A stretch of 64,000 bases of DNA. It comes from JAHRAW01 sp965212085. Its GTDB lineage: Bacteria; Pseudomonadota; Gammaproteobacteria; Arenicellales; Poriferihabitantaceae. How positions within the stretch are numbered: position 1 is the stretch's first letter; each line of letters starts with the position of its first letter. The notes under the pieces were generated by a model, which worked only from the letters and a program-made list of their open reading frames with translations, was not told the origin of the DNA and searched no databases. Both the position numbers and the translations under genes were made by a program. Below, piece after piece: positions 29,170 through 39,400 of this stretch. The stretch spans positions 124,001 to 188,000 of the forward strand of contig OZ243042.1 in NCBI GenBank assembly GCA_965212085.1, written 5' to 3'.

Positions 29170-29916
29170 CTACAAGCGTCCCCGTCCTTTCAGCACCGCC
29201 CCGGCGACCGCGCGTTTCAGGCCGGCGATGGAGCGCGCCGGGGATAGTTGCACCGGGCAATAGTCGGCGCAGCCCTGCTGGGAATGGCAGTTCTGGCATC
29301 CGCCCGCCGCCGACACCGCCCGCAGGCGTTGCTGTTGGTGGCGGTCGCGGACGTCGTTCACCAGGGTCCAGGCGCGGTTGAGAGCCGCCGGGCCGAGGTA
29401 GTCCGGGTTCCACCGCACCACGTCGCAGGCGGCGTAACACACCGCGCAGTTGATGCATTCAATGGCGGCGTCTGCGGCGGTTCGCTCAGGGGTGTCCGGG
29501 TGGATGGTGTCGGCATGACCCGTGGACGCGGGATAAAAACGCCCTTCGGCGCGCTGCCATTTGTCGAAAAATTCCGACATATCGCATACCAGATCCTTGA
29601 TCACCGGCAGGTTTCGCAGCGGCGCGAGTTCAAGGCCGCGATCGTGGCCGCCGGCGGCGTCCTTGATATGGGTGCGGCAGGTCCAGCGCGGCGCGCCGTT
29701 GACCATCATCGCGCACGAACCGCACATCCCGACCCGGCAGGCGAAGCGGTAGCTCAGCCCCGGCTCCAGGTTGCGCTGAATCCAGGTGACCACGTCGAGC
29801 ACCGTCTGATTCGGACGGCGTGGCGCATGGTAGGCAACCGCCCGCCCGCCGGCGTGGTCGCCGCGCCATATCCGAACGCGGATTTCATCGGCTTGCGGAG
29901 CAGACGGGGAGGCCAT
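29170..29916 (-). CDS. SDH/FRD iron-sulfur subunit
   Basis: 248 residues from the ATG at 29916 (another ATG at 29955 adds 13). The N-terminal [2Fe-2S] domain has FACRVGMCGSCAMMVNG plus TCRTH. The C-terminal ferredoxin-like domain has CINCAVCYAACD and CQNCHSQQGCADYCP, enough Cys for the [4Fe-4S] and [3Fe-4S] clusters. It transfers electrons between the flavoprotein and the quinone-binding membrane subunits. It follows the DsrC-like gene by about 50 bases. Confidence 0.9.
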   Translation of the reverse strand: MASPSAPQADEIRVRIWRGDHAGGRAVAYHAPRRPNQTVLDVVTWIQRNLEPGLSYRFACRVGMCGSCAMMVNGAPRWTCRTHIKDAAGGHDRGLELAPLRNLPVIKDLVCDMSEFFDKWQRAEGRFYPASTGHADTIHPDTPERTAADAAIECINCAVCYAACDVVRWNPDYLGPAALNRAWTLVNDVRDRHQQQRLRAVSAAGGCQNCHSQQGCADYCPVQLSPARSIAGLKRAVAGAVLKGRGRL

Positions 29917-29969
29917 ATGCGGGGATTGGTGGGTATGGAACGACGGCCCGGTCACGGCCTCCGCATACC

Positions 29970-30293
29970 TCAGGCCACGCTGCCGAATGACTTGTCAATC
30001 GCCCCCGGCGGCACTTCCAGCCCGGCCAGCACGCAGCCTTCCGCGACCGGGCCGCCGGGGCAGATTTGGTACAGGTATTTCATCCCGCCCTTGCGGTGAA
30101 AACTTTCCTCCAGCGCGTCCTTGATCTGCCGCAATACGGGGTGTTGCGCCTTGTTGTAGTATTCCTGCAGGGCGCGGATCAACAGCCAGTGATCCGCGGT
30201 CAGCGTCAAACCCTTTTCCGAGGCAATGCCACGCGCCAGCGATTCGCTCCAACCCGAGGGAGCGTTGGGAAAGTCGAGTTGTGGATCGTTCAT
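29970..30293 (-). CDS. DsrC/TusE-family sulfur-relay-like protein
   Basis: 107 residues from the ATG at 30293, the family size. The N-terminal half has the DsrC fold features (GWSESLARGIASEKGLTLTADHWLLIRALQEYY) and the C-terminal half has CPGGPVAEGCVLAGLEVPPG. Typical DsrC ends with a penultimate Cys (as in KPTGCV) and a second Cys about ten residues upstream. Here the upstream Cys (GCVLAG) is kept, the terminal Cys is lost, and the tail continues as AIDKSFGSVA. It is therefore not a standard DsrC or TusE and may be a regulatory-type paralogue. It is the first gene of the SDH/fumarase operon, which is unusual. Confidence 0.78.
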   Translation of the reverse strand: MNDPQLDFPNAPSGWSESLARGIASEKGLTLTADHWLLIRALQEYYNKAQHPVLRQIKDALEESFHRKGGMKYLYQICPGGPVAEGCVLAGLEVPPGAIDKSFGSVA

Positions 30294-30448
30294 ACCGGAT
30301 TCCCGATGGCCCCGGTTCCTGAAACCACCCCCGGCGACTTCCAGTCCGAAGCGCAACAAAAGGGCATTTTATCGGATTGTAATGATTTGTACAGCCCATA
30401 TTCCCGGCCCCAGGCACGGTCCTCCAACCGCCGGCCCCGGTCACCGCC

Positions 30449-30520
30449 GTCATTCCCGCGCGTTAGTGTCCGTTGCCGCACAAGCGGCTTACGGACACTT
30501 GCGTACTCGGGAATCCAGGA
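30449..30520 (+). repeat. Family B palindromic element upstream of the DsrC-like gene
   Basis: The copy starts CATTCCCGCGCG and ends ACTCGGGAATCCAGGA, with inner arms AGTGTCCGTTGCCGC/GCGGCTTACGGACACT. It lies between the pyrE 3' end and the dsrC-like start. No other feature is visible between 30294 and 30552. Confidence 0.85.
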
Positions 30521-30552
30521 ACAAACCCTGCGGCCTCAGTCGCTAACCCTGC

Positions 30553-31209
30553 TCAGGCAACGCCGTACCGCTCCCGATAATCCTTGATGGCATCGGCAAA
30601 CTCGCCCGCCGTTTCATCATTCTCCAAATACGCGATCAAGTCCCCCAGGTTGATGATGGAGTACACCGGAATCCCGTATTCCTTCTCCACGTACTGCACC
30701 GCCGACAACTCGCGCCGGTCGGCGATCTCCGCGCGGTCCAGGGCGATGACCACCGAATCGGGAACCGCGCCGGCGGCTTTGATGGCGGCGACCGATTGGC
30801 CGATGGAGGTTCCGGCGGTGATGACGTCGTCAATGATCACCACGTTGCCGCCCAGGGGCGCACCCACCAGGCCGCCGCCTTCGCCGTGGTCTTTGGCTTC
30901 CTTGCGGTTGAAGGCGTAGCCGACGTCGAGGCCGTGGTCGCCGGCCAGTTTGACCGCCGTGGCCGCGGCCAGGGGGATGCCCTTGTAGGCCGGGCCGAAG
31001 AGCATGAAGTCGTGGTGGACCCGCTCGACGATGAGGCGCGCGTAGTAGTGCGCGACTTGCCCCAGCAGGCCGCCGTGGTTGAAGTGGCCGGCGTTGAAGA
31101 AGTACGGGCTGACGCGCCCCGACTTGAGTTTGAACTCGCCGAAGCGCAGCACTTCGTTGGCGATGCACAACTCGACGAATTTGGATTTTAAGGCGTTCAT
31201 TGCGTTCAT
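30553..31209 (-). CDS. pyrE: Orotate phosphoribosyltransferase
   Basis: 218 residues (an ATG at 31200 is an alternative start). The PRTase fold shows FKLKSGRVSPYFFNAG, the PRPP-binding loop VVIIDDVITAGTS (about 121-133) and AFNRKEAKDHGEGG, the catalytic Lys/His loop. It converts orotate and PRPP to OMP in pyrimidine synthesis. It is about 6 kb from carAB, the first step of the same pathway. Confidence 0.95.
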   Translation of the reverse strand: MNAMNALKSKFVELCIANEVLRFGEFKLKSGRVSPYFFNAGHFNHGGLLGQVAHYYARLIVERVHHDFMLFGPAYKGIPLAAATAVKLAGDHGLDVGYAFNRKEAKDHGEGGGLVGAPLGGNVVIIDDVITAGTSIGQSVAAIKAAGAVPDSVVIALDRAEIADRRELSAVQYVEKEYGIPVYSIINLGDLIAYLENDETAGEFADAIKDYRERYGVA

Positions 31210-31314
31210 TGCTTTACCGGCGAATACGCCCGCGGCGGGCGCGGCGGGCGGACGGGTGTATTATAATTGAATCGCACCCATCCCACCCGCCCGCAAAAAC
31301 CCGCCCACTCCATA

Positions 31315-32901
31315 ATGGCGCCGCCCGCTCCCACGACCCCCACCGATTGGCGGGACACCCTCCGCGCGTTTCTGCATCCGCGCGTCATCAGCATGCTGTT
31401 CCTCGGGTTTTCATCCGGGCTGCCGCTGCTGCTAATTTTTTCTTCGCTGTCGCTGTGGCTGCGCGAGGTGGGGGTGGAGCGCGCGGTGGTGACCTTGTTC
31501 AGCTGGGCGGCGCTCGGCTATTCGTTCAAGTTCGTGTGGGCGCCGCTGGTGGACGCGCTGCCGCTGCCGCTGCTGGGGCCGTGGCTGGGCAGGCGGCGCA
31601 GCTGGATACTGCTGTCGCAGTTGCTGGTGATTACGGCGATCCTCGGCATGGCCTTGCAGGATCCGGCGCAGGGGTCGCAGGCGCTGGCGTATTTGTCGGT
31701 GTTCGCGGTGCTGCTGGGATTTTCCGCCGCCACCCAGGACATCGTCATTGACGCCTACCGGATTGAGTCCGCCGAACCGCGATTGCAGGCGTTGTTGTCT
31801 TCGTCGTACATCGCCGGCTACCGGGTCGGCATGCTGGTGGCCGGCGCCGGCGCGTTGTTTCTGGCCAGTTATTACGGCTCCACCACCGAACACTACCACT
31901 ACCCGGCGTGGCGCAACGCCTACCTGTGGATGGCGGCGGCGATGGGGATCGGGGTCGCCGCCACGCTGGTCATTCCCGAACCTGCGCCCGGCTCGGAATC
32001 CGGAGCGGATTCCGAAAACGCACCGACTCACTCGCTAGCGGTGGGTCAATCCATGCAGTTGCTCCGCCTGTTCGTGCTCTCCGTGGCCGGGTTCGTCGTG
32101 GTCTATGCGCTTACCGGTGCCGGCGGGGTTGCCGGGGCGTCCAAAACCGCCCTCGGCGGCGGCGCGTTGGCTGGCTTGTCGGTGGAGTTTTTGCGGCTGT
32201 TGATGGCGCTGGGTTGCAGCGCGCTGGTGTCCGCGGGATTGCTCCGGCTGGGCTGGGTGGACGGGGCGGTGGTGGCGCGCAGCTACATCCGGCCGGTCAA
32301 GGATTTTTTCGCGCGCTACGGCCCGGCCACCGCCTGGTTGCTGCTGCTTTTGATCGGCGTCTACCGGATTTCCGACATCGTCCTCGGGGTGATTTCCAAC
32401 GTCTTCTACCAGGACCTGGGTTTTACCAAAATCGAGATCGCCACGGTCTCCAAAAGCTACGGCCTGTTCCTGTCCATCGCCGGCGGCTTTCTCGGCGGCG
32501 CGCTGGCCTTCCGCTACGGCGTCCTCAAAATCCTGCTGCTCGGCGCGTTGCTTTCCGCCCTCACCAACCTGCTTTTCCTGGCGCTGACCGCCGCCGGCCA
32601 CAGCCTGCCGATGTTGTATTTGGTCATCAGCGCCGACAACCTCGCCGCGGGGCTGGCGAGCGCGGCGTTCGTGGCGTTTTTATCGGCCCTCACCGACATC
32701 CGCTTCACCGCGGTGCAGTACGCCATCTTCACCTCGCTGATGACGCTGCTGCCCAAAGCCCTCGGCGGATACTCCGGCTCCATGGTGGACGTCATGGGCT
32801 ACGACCAGTTCTTCGTGCTGACCACGGCGCTGGGGTTGCCCGCCCTCGGCCTCGTGTGGCTGGCGCACGGGCGCGTCAACCTTGCTTTGCAACAGGGCTA
32901 A
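31315..32901 (+). CDS. ampG: AmpG-like major facilitator superfamily permease
   Basis: 528 residues from the ATG at 31315, with 12 or more hydrophobic helices. AmpG signatures are visible: LGFSSGLPLLLIFSSLSLWLREVGV near the start, FSWAALGYSFKFVWAPLVDALPLP, LGRRRSW and GFSAATQDIVIDAYRIE. AmpG imports anhydro-muropeptides for cell-wall recycling. A Gly/Ser/Glu-rich cytoplasmic loop (about 222-240) lies between the halves. A TATAAT hexamer at 31262-31267 lies about 50 bases upstream. Confidence 0.85.
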   Translation: MAPPAPTTPTDWRDTLRAFLHPRVISMLFLGFSSGLPLLLIFSSLSLWLREVGVERAVVTLFSWAALGYSFKFVWAPLVDALPLPLLGPWLGRRRSWILLSQLLVITAILGMALQDPAQGSQALAYLSVFAVLLGFSAATQDIVIDAYRIESAEPRLQALLSSSYIAGYRVGMLVAGAGALFLASYYGSTTEHYHYPAWRNAYLWMAAAMGIGVAATLVIPEPAPGSESGADSENAPTHSLAVGQSMQLLRLFVLSVAGFVVVYALTGAGGVAGASKTALGGGALAGLSVEFLRLLMALGCSALVSAGLLRLGWVDGAVVARSYIRPVKDFFARYGPATAWLLLLLIGVYRISDIVLGVISNVFYQDLGFTKIEIATVSKSYGLFLSIAGGFLGGALAFRYGVLKILLLGALLSALTNLLFLALTAAGHSLPMLYLVISADNLAAGLASAAFVAFLSALTDIRFTAVQYAIFTSLMTLLPKALGGYSGSMVDVMGYDQFFVLTTALGLPALGLVWLAHGRVNLALQQG

Positions 32902-32938
32902 CCACTGACCACTGTCCGCCTCCGCAAAGCGCCCCGGC

Positions 32939-33508
32939 TCAAAGCAATCCGGCGCCAAAATTCGTGAGCGGCGTCAGCAGTAACTGTTGCACAAACCGCA
33001 GCGCCAGCAGCGTCAGTATCGGCGACAAGTCAAGCCCGCCGAACGACGGCAGGAGGCGGCGGAAGGGCGCCATCACCGGCTCGCTCAGTTCGTTGATGAC
33101 GCGCACCGCCGGGTGATAGGATCTCGGCGCGACCCAGCTCAGCACCACGCGGATCAAAACCGCGAACAGAAAAACCCACAGCACCGTGTTCAGGCCGTCG
33201 GCGAGGCTCAACACCAGCGCGCCGCTCCAGTTGAATTCGTAATCGGCGGCCCACAAGCGCAGCGCCAGTTTGAGGAGCGCGACCATCCAGATTAGAAAAA
33301 CCGCGGCGAGGTCAAAGCCGTACAACCCCGGAACGAACCTGCGCAGCACCCGCAGCGGCGGGTCGGTGATGGCGACGATGGTTTGCACCAGCGGGTTGCG
33401 GAAATCAACCCGCAGCAGTTGCAACACGAACCGCAGAACCACCGCGATCAGGTACAGACCGATGACGGTTTCGATGACCGAGGCCATGGCGTTTGAAAGG
33501 TAGGGCAT
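32939..33508 (-). CDS. yggT: YggT family membrane protein
   Basis: 189 residues with two YGGT repeats: LYLIAVVLRFVLQLLRVDFRNPLVQTIVAITDPPLRVLRRFVP and the second ending VINELSEPVMAPFRRLLPSFGGLDLSPI. About four membrane helices. It overlaps or abuts proC at 33508. YggT proteins are linked to osmotic tolerance and are regularly found in yggS-proC-yggT clusters, as here. Confidence 0.9.
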   Translation of the reverse strand: MPYLSNAMASVIETVIGLYLIAVVLRFVLQLLRVDFRNPLVQTIVAITDPPLRVLRRFVPGLYGFDLAAVFLIWMVALLKLALRLWAADYEFNWSGALVLSLADGLNTVLWVFLFAVLIRVVLSWVAPRSYHPAVRVINELSEPVMAPFRRLLPSFGGLDLSPILTLLALRFVQQLLLTPLTNFGAGLL

Positions 33509-34368
33509 CAGGACGCTCCGAATTGGTCGGCGAGTTGCTCGGAGCGTTTGAGGGCCGCGGCGATGCCCTGCCGCACGGCGTCGTCCATTCCGAGGGTTTG
33601 CATTTTCTCAAGGGCCGCTTCGGTGGTGCCGCCGGGGGAAGTGACCTGGCGGCGCAGCGTGGCCGGCGGGTGTTCGCTTTGTCGCGCCAGCATCGCCGCG
33701 CCCAGGGCGGTTTGCACGGCGAGCGCGTCGGCGGTGCGCGGGTTGAGGCCGTGGTGCGCCGCGCTCTTTGCCATCAACTCCATGAGTTTGAAGAAGTAGG
33801 CCGGGCCGCTGCCGGAGATCGCGGTCACGGCGTCAATCAGCGCTTCGCGTTCGACCCACACCGTCTCGCCCACCGCGCCGAGGATGACCTGCGCCAGGCC
33901 GCGCTGTTTTTCGCTGACCCGTTCATTGGCGAACAACCCGGACATGCCGGCGTTGACCAGCGCCGGGGTGTTGGGCATGGCCCGCACCAGCGCCAGCGGC
34001 CCGCCGGCCCAGCGCAGCACGTCCGCGCAGCGAATCCCGGCGGCGATGGAAATGACCAATGGCTTTTGCCGTTGCAACACCGCCGCGATGGAATCCACCG
34101 CCGGCTGCAAAAACTGCGGCTTTACCGCCAGCACGATGACCTCGCCGCGCTCGGCGCACTGCGCGTTGTCTGCAAACACGCCCGCGCTCACTTCGCCCGC
34201 GCCCGCACCAAACTGCTCAGCCAGTTCCCGCCGCCGCTCGGCGAGCGGGTCCGACACCGACAGGTTGTCCGCCGGCCAGTTGGAATGGAGCAGCCCGCCG
34301 ATCATGCTGCGGGCCATGTTGCCGCCGCCGATGAAGGCAATTCGGGTAGAGGGGGTGGATGGGTTCAT
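33508..34368 (-). CDS. proC: Pyrroline-5-carboxylate reductase
   Basis: 286 residues from the ATG at 34368. The N-terminal Rossmann motif IAFIGGGNMARSMIGGLL (about 9-26) binds NADPH. The C-terminal all-helical dimer domain has TAISGSGPAYFFKLMELMAKSA and TSPGGTTEAALEKM, the family signature. It catalyses the last step of proline synthesis and sits between yggS and yggT. Confidence 0.95.
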   Translation of the reverse strand: MNPSTPSTRIAFIGGGNMARSMIGGLLHSNWPADNLSVSDPLAERRRELAEQFGAGAGEVSAGVFADNAQCAERGEVIVLAVKPQFLQPAVDSIAAVLQRQKPLVISIAAGIRCADVLRWAGGPLALVRAMPNTPALVNAGMSGLFANERVSEKQRGLAQVILGAVGETVWVEREALIDAVTAISGSGPAYFFKLMELMAKSAAHHGLNPRTADALAVQTALGAAMLARQSEHPPATLRRQVTSPGGTTEAALEKMQTLGMDDAVRQGIAAALKRSEQLADQFGAS

Positions 34369-34399
34369 GCTGGATATTGGTCCGGGAAGCGGGGTTGTG

Positions 34400-35137
34400 T
34401 CAATCCGGTTGGTTGGCCGGGCGCGGGCCGAATATCGCGGTGCCGACCCTGACCAGGGTGGCGCCTTCGGCGATGGCGGCTTCAAGGTCGCCGCTCATGC
34501 CCATGGAAAGGTGGTCAAGGTCAAAACCCCGCGCGTTCAAGCCGTCGCGCAACTCCCGGCAGCGGCGAAACACCGCGCGCTGTTTGGCCAAGGTTTTTTC
34601 CATTTTCGGAATAATCATCAGGCCCCGCAGGCGCAGGTTGGGCAGCCCCGCCATTTCACCGGCGAGGCCCGGCAGCCGCGCTTCGGACACGCCGGACTTG
34701 GATGCTTCTCCCTGGAGGTTGAGTTGGATGAGTACATTTAGCGGTTTTAGCGGTGCGTCCGGCGACTCGGCGTCCGCCCTGGCGTCGTTTAGTTTACGCG
34801 CAACCTTGATGCTGTCAATGGTATGCACCCAGTTGAAATTTTCCGCGATGGCGCGGCATTTGCGGCTTTGGATGTGGCCGATGAAGTGCCAGCACAACGG
34901 GCCGGTTGCATCGCCGGACAGGCGTTGCGCGGCCTGTTGGATTTTTTGCAGGCCCTCCTGCAAATAATTCTCCGCCACATCCCGCTGGCCGAGGCGCGCC
35001 ACTTCCACCACCTTGTCCACGCTCTGCTGCTTGCTGACCGCCACCAACCGCACCGCACCGGCGGGGCGTTGATAAGCGGCGCTGAGCCGCTCGATTTCTG
35101 TTTTGAGTTGGGAAAATCGGGATGGGATGGGGGGCAT
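34400..35137 (-). CDS. yggS: YggS-type pyridoxal-phosphate homeostasis protein
   Basis: 245 residues from the ATG at 35137. The alanine-racemase-like TIM barrel has LVAVSKQQ (the PLP-binding Lys), WHFIGHIQSRK, LNVLIQLNLQGEASKSG and LSMGMSGDLEAAIAEGATLVRVGTAIFG, all hallmark motifs. It binds PLP without known catalysis. It is first in the yggS-proC-yggT operon. Confidence 0.95.
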   Translation of the reverse strand: MPPIPSRFSQLKTEIERLSAAYQRPAGAVRLVAVSKQQSVDKVVEVARLGQRDVAENYLQEGLQKIQQAAQRLSGDATGPLCWHFIGHIQSRKCRAIAENFNWVHTIDSIKVARKLNDARADAESPDAPLKPLNVLIQLNLQGEASKSGVSEARLPGLAGEMAGLPNLRLRGLMIIPKMEKTLAKQRAVFRRCRELRDGLNARGFDLDHLSMGMSGDLEAAIAEGATLVRVGTAIFGPRPANQPD

Positions 35138-35276
35138 GACTGATAGAAGTGTGCGGTTGAAAAGAGTCCGGCGGCGGGCGCATATTCCAGCGCAAATAAG
35201 AGTACACTTTAAGGTTGTCAATAACCGGAACCGGGCTTGCGCTCACTCCCGGTATTGTACTTCTGCGCGAACGAAA

Positions 35277-36344
35277 ATGAAAACCAAACCGAAGCCACTC
35301 AAGGCGGGCATCATCGGCGGCGCCGGCTATGCCGGGCTGGAGTTGTTGCGCCTGCTGGCGCGTCATCCAAACGCGGCGCCGGTCTGCGTTACCTCGCGGG
35401 CTTTGGCCGGGCGGGCGGTGGCGGAAGTTTTTCCGTCACTGCGCGGCGGCATTGATCTGGCGTTCACCGCCCCTAAACAATCTGAATCCGAATCCGAATC
35501 CGCGCTTGAGCAATGCGACGTGGTGTTCACCGCCACCCCCAAAGGCGTGGCCATGGAATACGCCGAGGGGTTGCTGAACGCCGGCGTCAAACTGATTGAC
35601 TTGTCGGCGGATTTTCGCCTCAAGGATGCGCGGTTGTGGGCGCAGTGGTACGGCCAACCCCACGCCTGCCCGGCGTTGCTGGACGAAGCGGTGTACGGCC
35701 TGCCGGAAACCCGCCGGGAGGAAATTCGCGGGGCGCGCCTGGTGGCCAATCCCGGCTGCTATCCGGTGGCGATTCAACTCGGCTACCTGCCCCTCATCGA
35801 AAACCGCCTGATTGACCTCGACCACCTCATCGCCGACGCCAAATCCGGGGTTTCCGGGGCTGGCCGGCAAGCGAGTCTCGCAACCTCCCTGGGCGAGGCC
35901 GGCGAGTCGTTCAAGGCCTACGCCGTGCCCGGACACCGGCACCTGCCGGAAATGCAACAGGAACTCGCACAAGTGGCGGGGCGGGCCGTGGGGCTGGTGT
36001 TCACCCCCCACCTGCTGCCCATCATCCGTGGCATCCACGCCACTTTGTACGGCCGCTTGCAACAAACCGGCGTTGACCTGCAAAAGTTATACGAGGAGCG
36101 CTACGCGGCGGAGCCTTTCGTCGAGGTGTTGCCGGCCGGTTCCCATCCCGACACGCGCAGCGTGCGCGGCGCCAACACCTGCCGGATCGCGGTGCACCGG
36201 CCCGGGGATGGCGATACCGTGGTGGTGCTCGTGGTCGAGGACAACCTGGTCAAGGGCGCCGCCGGTCAGGCGTTGCAGAACATGAACCTGATGTTCGGCC
36301 TGCCCGAGACCGCCGGGCTTGACGGCCTCGCGCTGGTTCCCTGA
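35277..36344 (+). CDS. argC: N-acetyl-gamma-glutamyl-phosphate reductase
   Basis: 355 residues from the ATG at 35277. The NAD(P) motif AGIIGGAGYAGLELLRLLARHP is near residue 10, the catalytic Cys lies in VANPGCYPV (about 160), and FTPHLLPIIRGIHATLYG is typical of the family. Third step of arginine synthesis. A surface loop holds a SESESES stretch from a 6-bp repeat (GAATCC, about 35481-35501), absent from most relatives I know. Confidence 0.95.
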   Translation: MKTKPKPLKAGIIGGAGYAGLELLRLLARHPNAAPVCVTSRALAGRAVAEVFPSLRGGIDLAFTAPKQSESESESALEQCDVVFTATPKGVAMEYAEGLLNAGVKLIDLSADFRLKDARLWAQWYGQPHACPALLDEAVYGLPETRREEIRGARLVANPGCYPVAIQLGYLPLIENRLIDLDHLIADAKSGVSGAGRQASLATSLGEAGESFKAYAVPGHRHLPEMQQELAQVAGRAVGLVFTPHLLPIIRGIHATLYGRLQQTGVDLQKLYEERYAAEPFVEVLPAGSHPDTRSVRGANTCRIAVHRPGDGDTVVVLVVEDNLVKGAAGQALQNMNLMFGLPETAGLDGLALVP

Positions 36345-36426
36345 TGGGCCGGTTGGATGCGCTGAATGGTGTGCCGAGTGGTGTGCCGGGGTGCCGTGCC
36401 GGCGGCGGTGGCGGCAACAGCAGTAG

Positions 36427-39400
36427 ATGAAAACCTGGGTGAAATGGGCTTTGGCGGGGGGATTGCTGATCCTGTCAACGCCGCTGTTGCTGGCGGCGTT
36501 CGTGGTGCTTTTTCTCGACCAGGATCACTATAAAGCGCAGCTCAGCGACGCGGTTGAATGGCGCACCGGCCGGCCCCTGATCATTGAGGGTGACCTGAAG
36601 CTGGCCGCCGGGGTCAAGCCGAGGTTTTACGCCGAAACCATCCGTTATCCCAACGCCGACTGGGGCGCGCAGCCGTGGGCCATCGAGGTGGACAAGGCGG
36701 TGTTCGCCGTGGATCTGTGGGCGCTGTTGCGCGGCAAACTGCTGGTGGAGGACATCGTCCTCGAAAAACCCAGGCTGTGGGTCGAGAAAAATCCGGCGGG
36801 GGTCTATAACCTCGCCGTCTTGCGCCGCTCGCGATCCCAATCCCAATCCGGATCCGGATCCGGCGCGCCCCGAACCACCTTGCCCTGGGGCTTGGATGTG
36901 TCCGGCGCGCGAGTCATCAACGGCGAAATCAGCGTCGCCGCGCGTAATCGCCACTGGGACGTCCGCATCCACGACGCCCGCGCCACGAGCGGCGGGCCGG
37001 GCCAACCCGTGGTCGTTGACTTTCGCGGGGCGGTGGAAGACACCCCGGTCACCGCCTCCGCGACCCTCGGCAGCCTCGAAACCCTGTTCACCTGGCAGCC
37101 CTCGCCGTTGTCAGTGAACGGCCACGTCGGCGGCGAAGAAAATCGCGTCCGCGCCACCGGCAGCGCGAAAAATTTACTGAAATGGCGCGGCGTTGACCTG
37201 GATCTGGAGTTCGACCTCGCGCATCCCGCCGAACTGTCCGCGCTGGCGGCGCGACCGCTGCCGCCGCAGTTGGGGACGGTCAAGGGCCGCGCCCGGTTTG
37301 AGCAGCCCGGTTTGCTCAGCACCATGGCGCTGCGGGAGATCGAACTGGCGTCCACGAAATGGGGTTTGCGCGGCGTCCTCAGCGGCGAAATCGCCCGGTT
37401 GTATAACCGCACCGGCATTGACCTGAACTTCTCGGCGGCGGGAACCCTCGACCGCGCCCCGCCGGTTTATCTGGTTGCGCTGACCGGACAGGACGATGCC
37501 GCCGCCCCGCTCAAAGCCGGGGTCACCGCCCGCATATACGGGTCGTCCCGGGACTTGAACCTGCGCGTCGAGAACGCCACGCTGGAAAACCCCGCGTTGT
37601 CCATCGCCGCCCGTGGCGAAGTCGGTTTCGTTGACGGCGCGTGGCGCGGCTCGCTGCCGGTTTCCCTGACCCTTAATAATGCCGGAAACGCCGGAAACGT
37701 CGGAAACGCCGGCAAGCCGAAAGAGTTGCCGGGCCGGGTGCTGTCGCCCATCGGCCCGCTGACCGCCGAGGCCGGACTGACCCGCGACCAAGGCGCGTGG
37801 CGGTTGAGCGACGTGAAACTGTCCGTGGAGCGCGAAGCCCTGAGCATCAAGGTCGCGGGGGCGGTCAACCAACTGAGCACCCGGCCTTCGGGGCTTTTGT
37901 ACGTGATCGCCGAGGCCGAAGACGACCGCTACCTGCGGCCGTTGTTTGCTGCCCCGCCGCCGCCGGACGCGGTCGCCGATCTCAAACTGGAAGCCGCGCT
38001 CGCTTTCAGCCCCGGCGTCCTGCGCGCCACCATGGATCAACTCAGCGGCCAAGTCTATGGCGTCGCCCTCTCGGCAAGCGGTAGCATCGCCGAACTGAAT
38101 CGCCTGCGCGGCATTGACCTCGCTATCAGCGGCGAGGCCGAGGGTTTGCAGGCTTTGTCGCCGCCGCCGGGCCGGGCATGGCCGACGAGCGGCGCGGTGC
38201 GCGTGGATGCGAAACTCGCGGACGATGAAAGCGGGGCGTTGCACCTCACCGGCATCAGCGCATCGGTCGCTCCGGTCGCCAATGCGCCCGGCGCGTCCTT
38301 CGACCTCGCGGCCCGCGGAGAAATTCGCAACCTCGGCGCGTCCATGGCCGCGGACTTCAACGTTGAGTTGGCCCTCGCCGACGCCGGGCCGGTGCAAACC
38401 CTGTTCGCCGGCTCCAAAGCGGCGGCGTTTCTGCAGGCGGTCACGCCCCTCAAGGCGTCGGGCAACCTGTATTCCCTGGGCCCCGCCGACTGGCGGATGC
38501 GCGATATTAAGGCGGCATCCCAAGGGGACGGGCCGGACAAGATGGGTGCGACCATGACCGGGGAAGTCGCCGCCTTCGCGCCGCTGGAGGCGCGCCTGGG
38601 CGTGGTGCTCAGCGACTTGGCGGTCGCCGGCTTGCCGGCGGCCTGGAACGTCCCGCGCCCGCGGGGCGGCATGCTGGACGTGTCGCTGGATCTGAGCGCA
38701 AGGCACGGCGCGGTCAGCGTCAAAAACATCACCGCGGCGCTGGACTCGGCGGAGGTCAGCATGGCGGCGCAGGGCGACATTGACCGCCTGAGTCCCATCG
38801 CCGTCAACAACCTGGAAGTCAAGTTCGAGGCCGCCAGCGTGGCCGCTCTGGAATGGCCGGCCATCGCCGGCTTCAACCCCGGCAACCCGGTCTCCGGCAT
38901 CGTCACCATGCGCGCCACCGGCGCCCGCAGCAACCACTCCACCGTGGACCTGCAAATCGGCGCCAACGACGTGCGCGGCGCGCTGGACTGGGGCTGGCCC
39001 GAAGACCCAAAGGCGGTCCCCGAAGTGAAGGCCGACCTGCGCTCCGGGCGCTTCTACCTCGCCGAGATACTGGCGACGCCGGCCACCAAAAAAACCCGGT
39101 TTTTTTCCGCCGCGCCCATCAACACCGGCTGGATTCACAAACTCAACGGACGCATTGACCTGGCCGCCACCGCAGCCGGCAGCCGCCTGATTGACCTGCG
39201 CGACGTGCGCGCGCAACTGGTGCTGAAAGACGGCACGCTGGCGCAAACCGTCGCCGGCCAAATGGGGCAAGGCAAACTGGCCCTGAGCCTCGGCATTGAC
39301 GCCCGCTCCCAACCGTTTTCCGCCGAGTTCAAAATGAACGGCAAAGACCTCGACGCCGGCGGGCTGGTGGCGTTTCGCACCGACAATTTCATAGACAACG

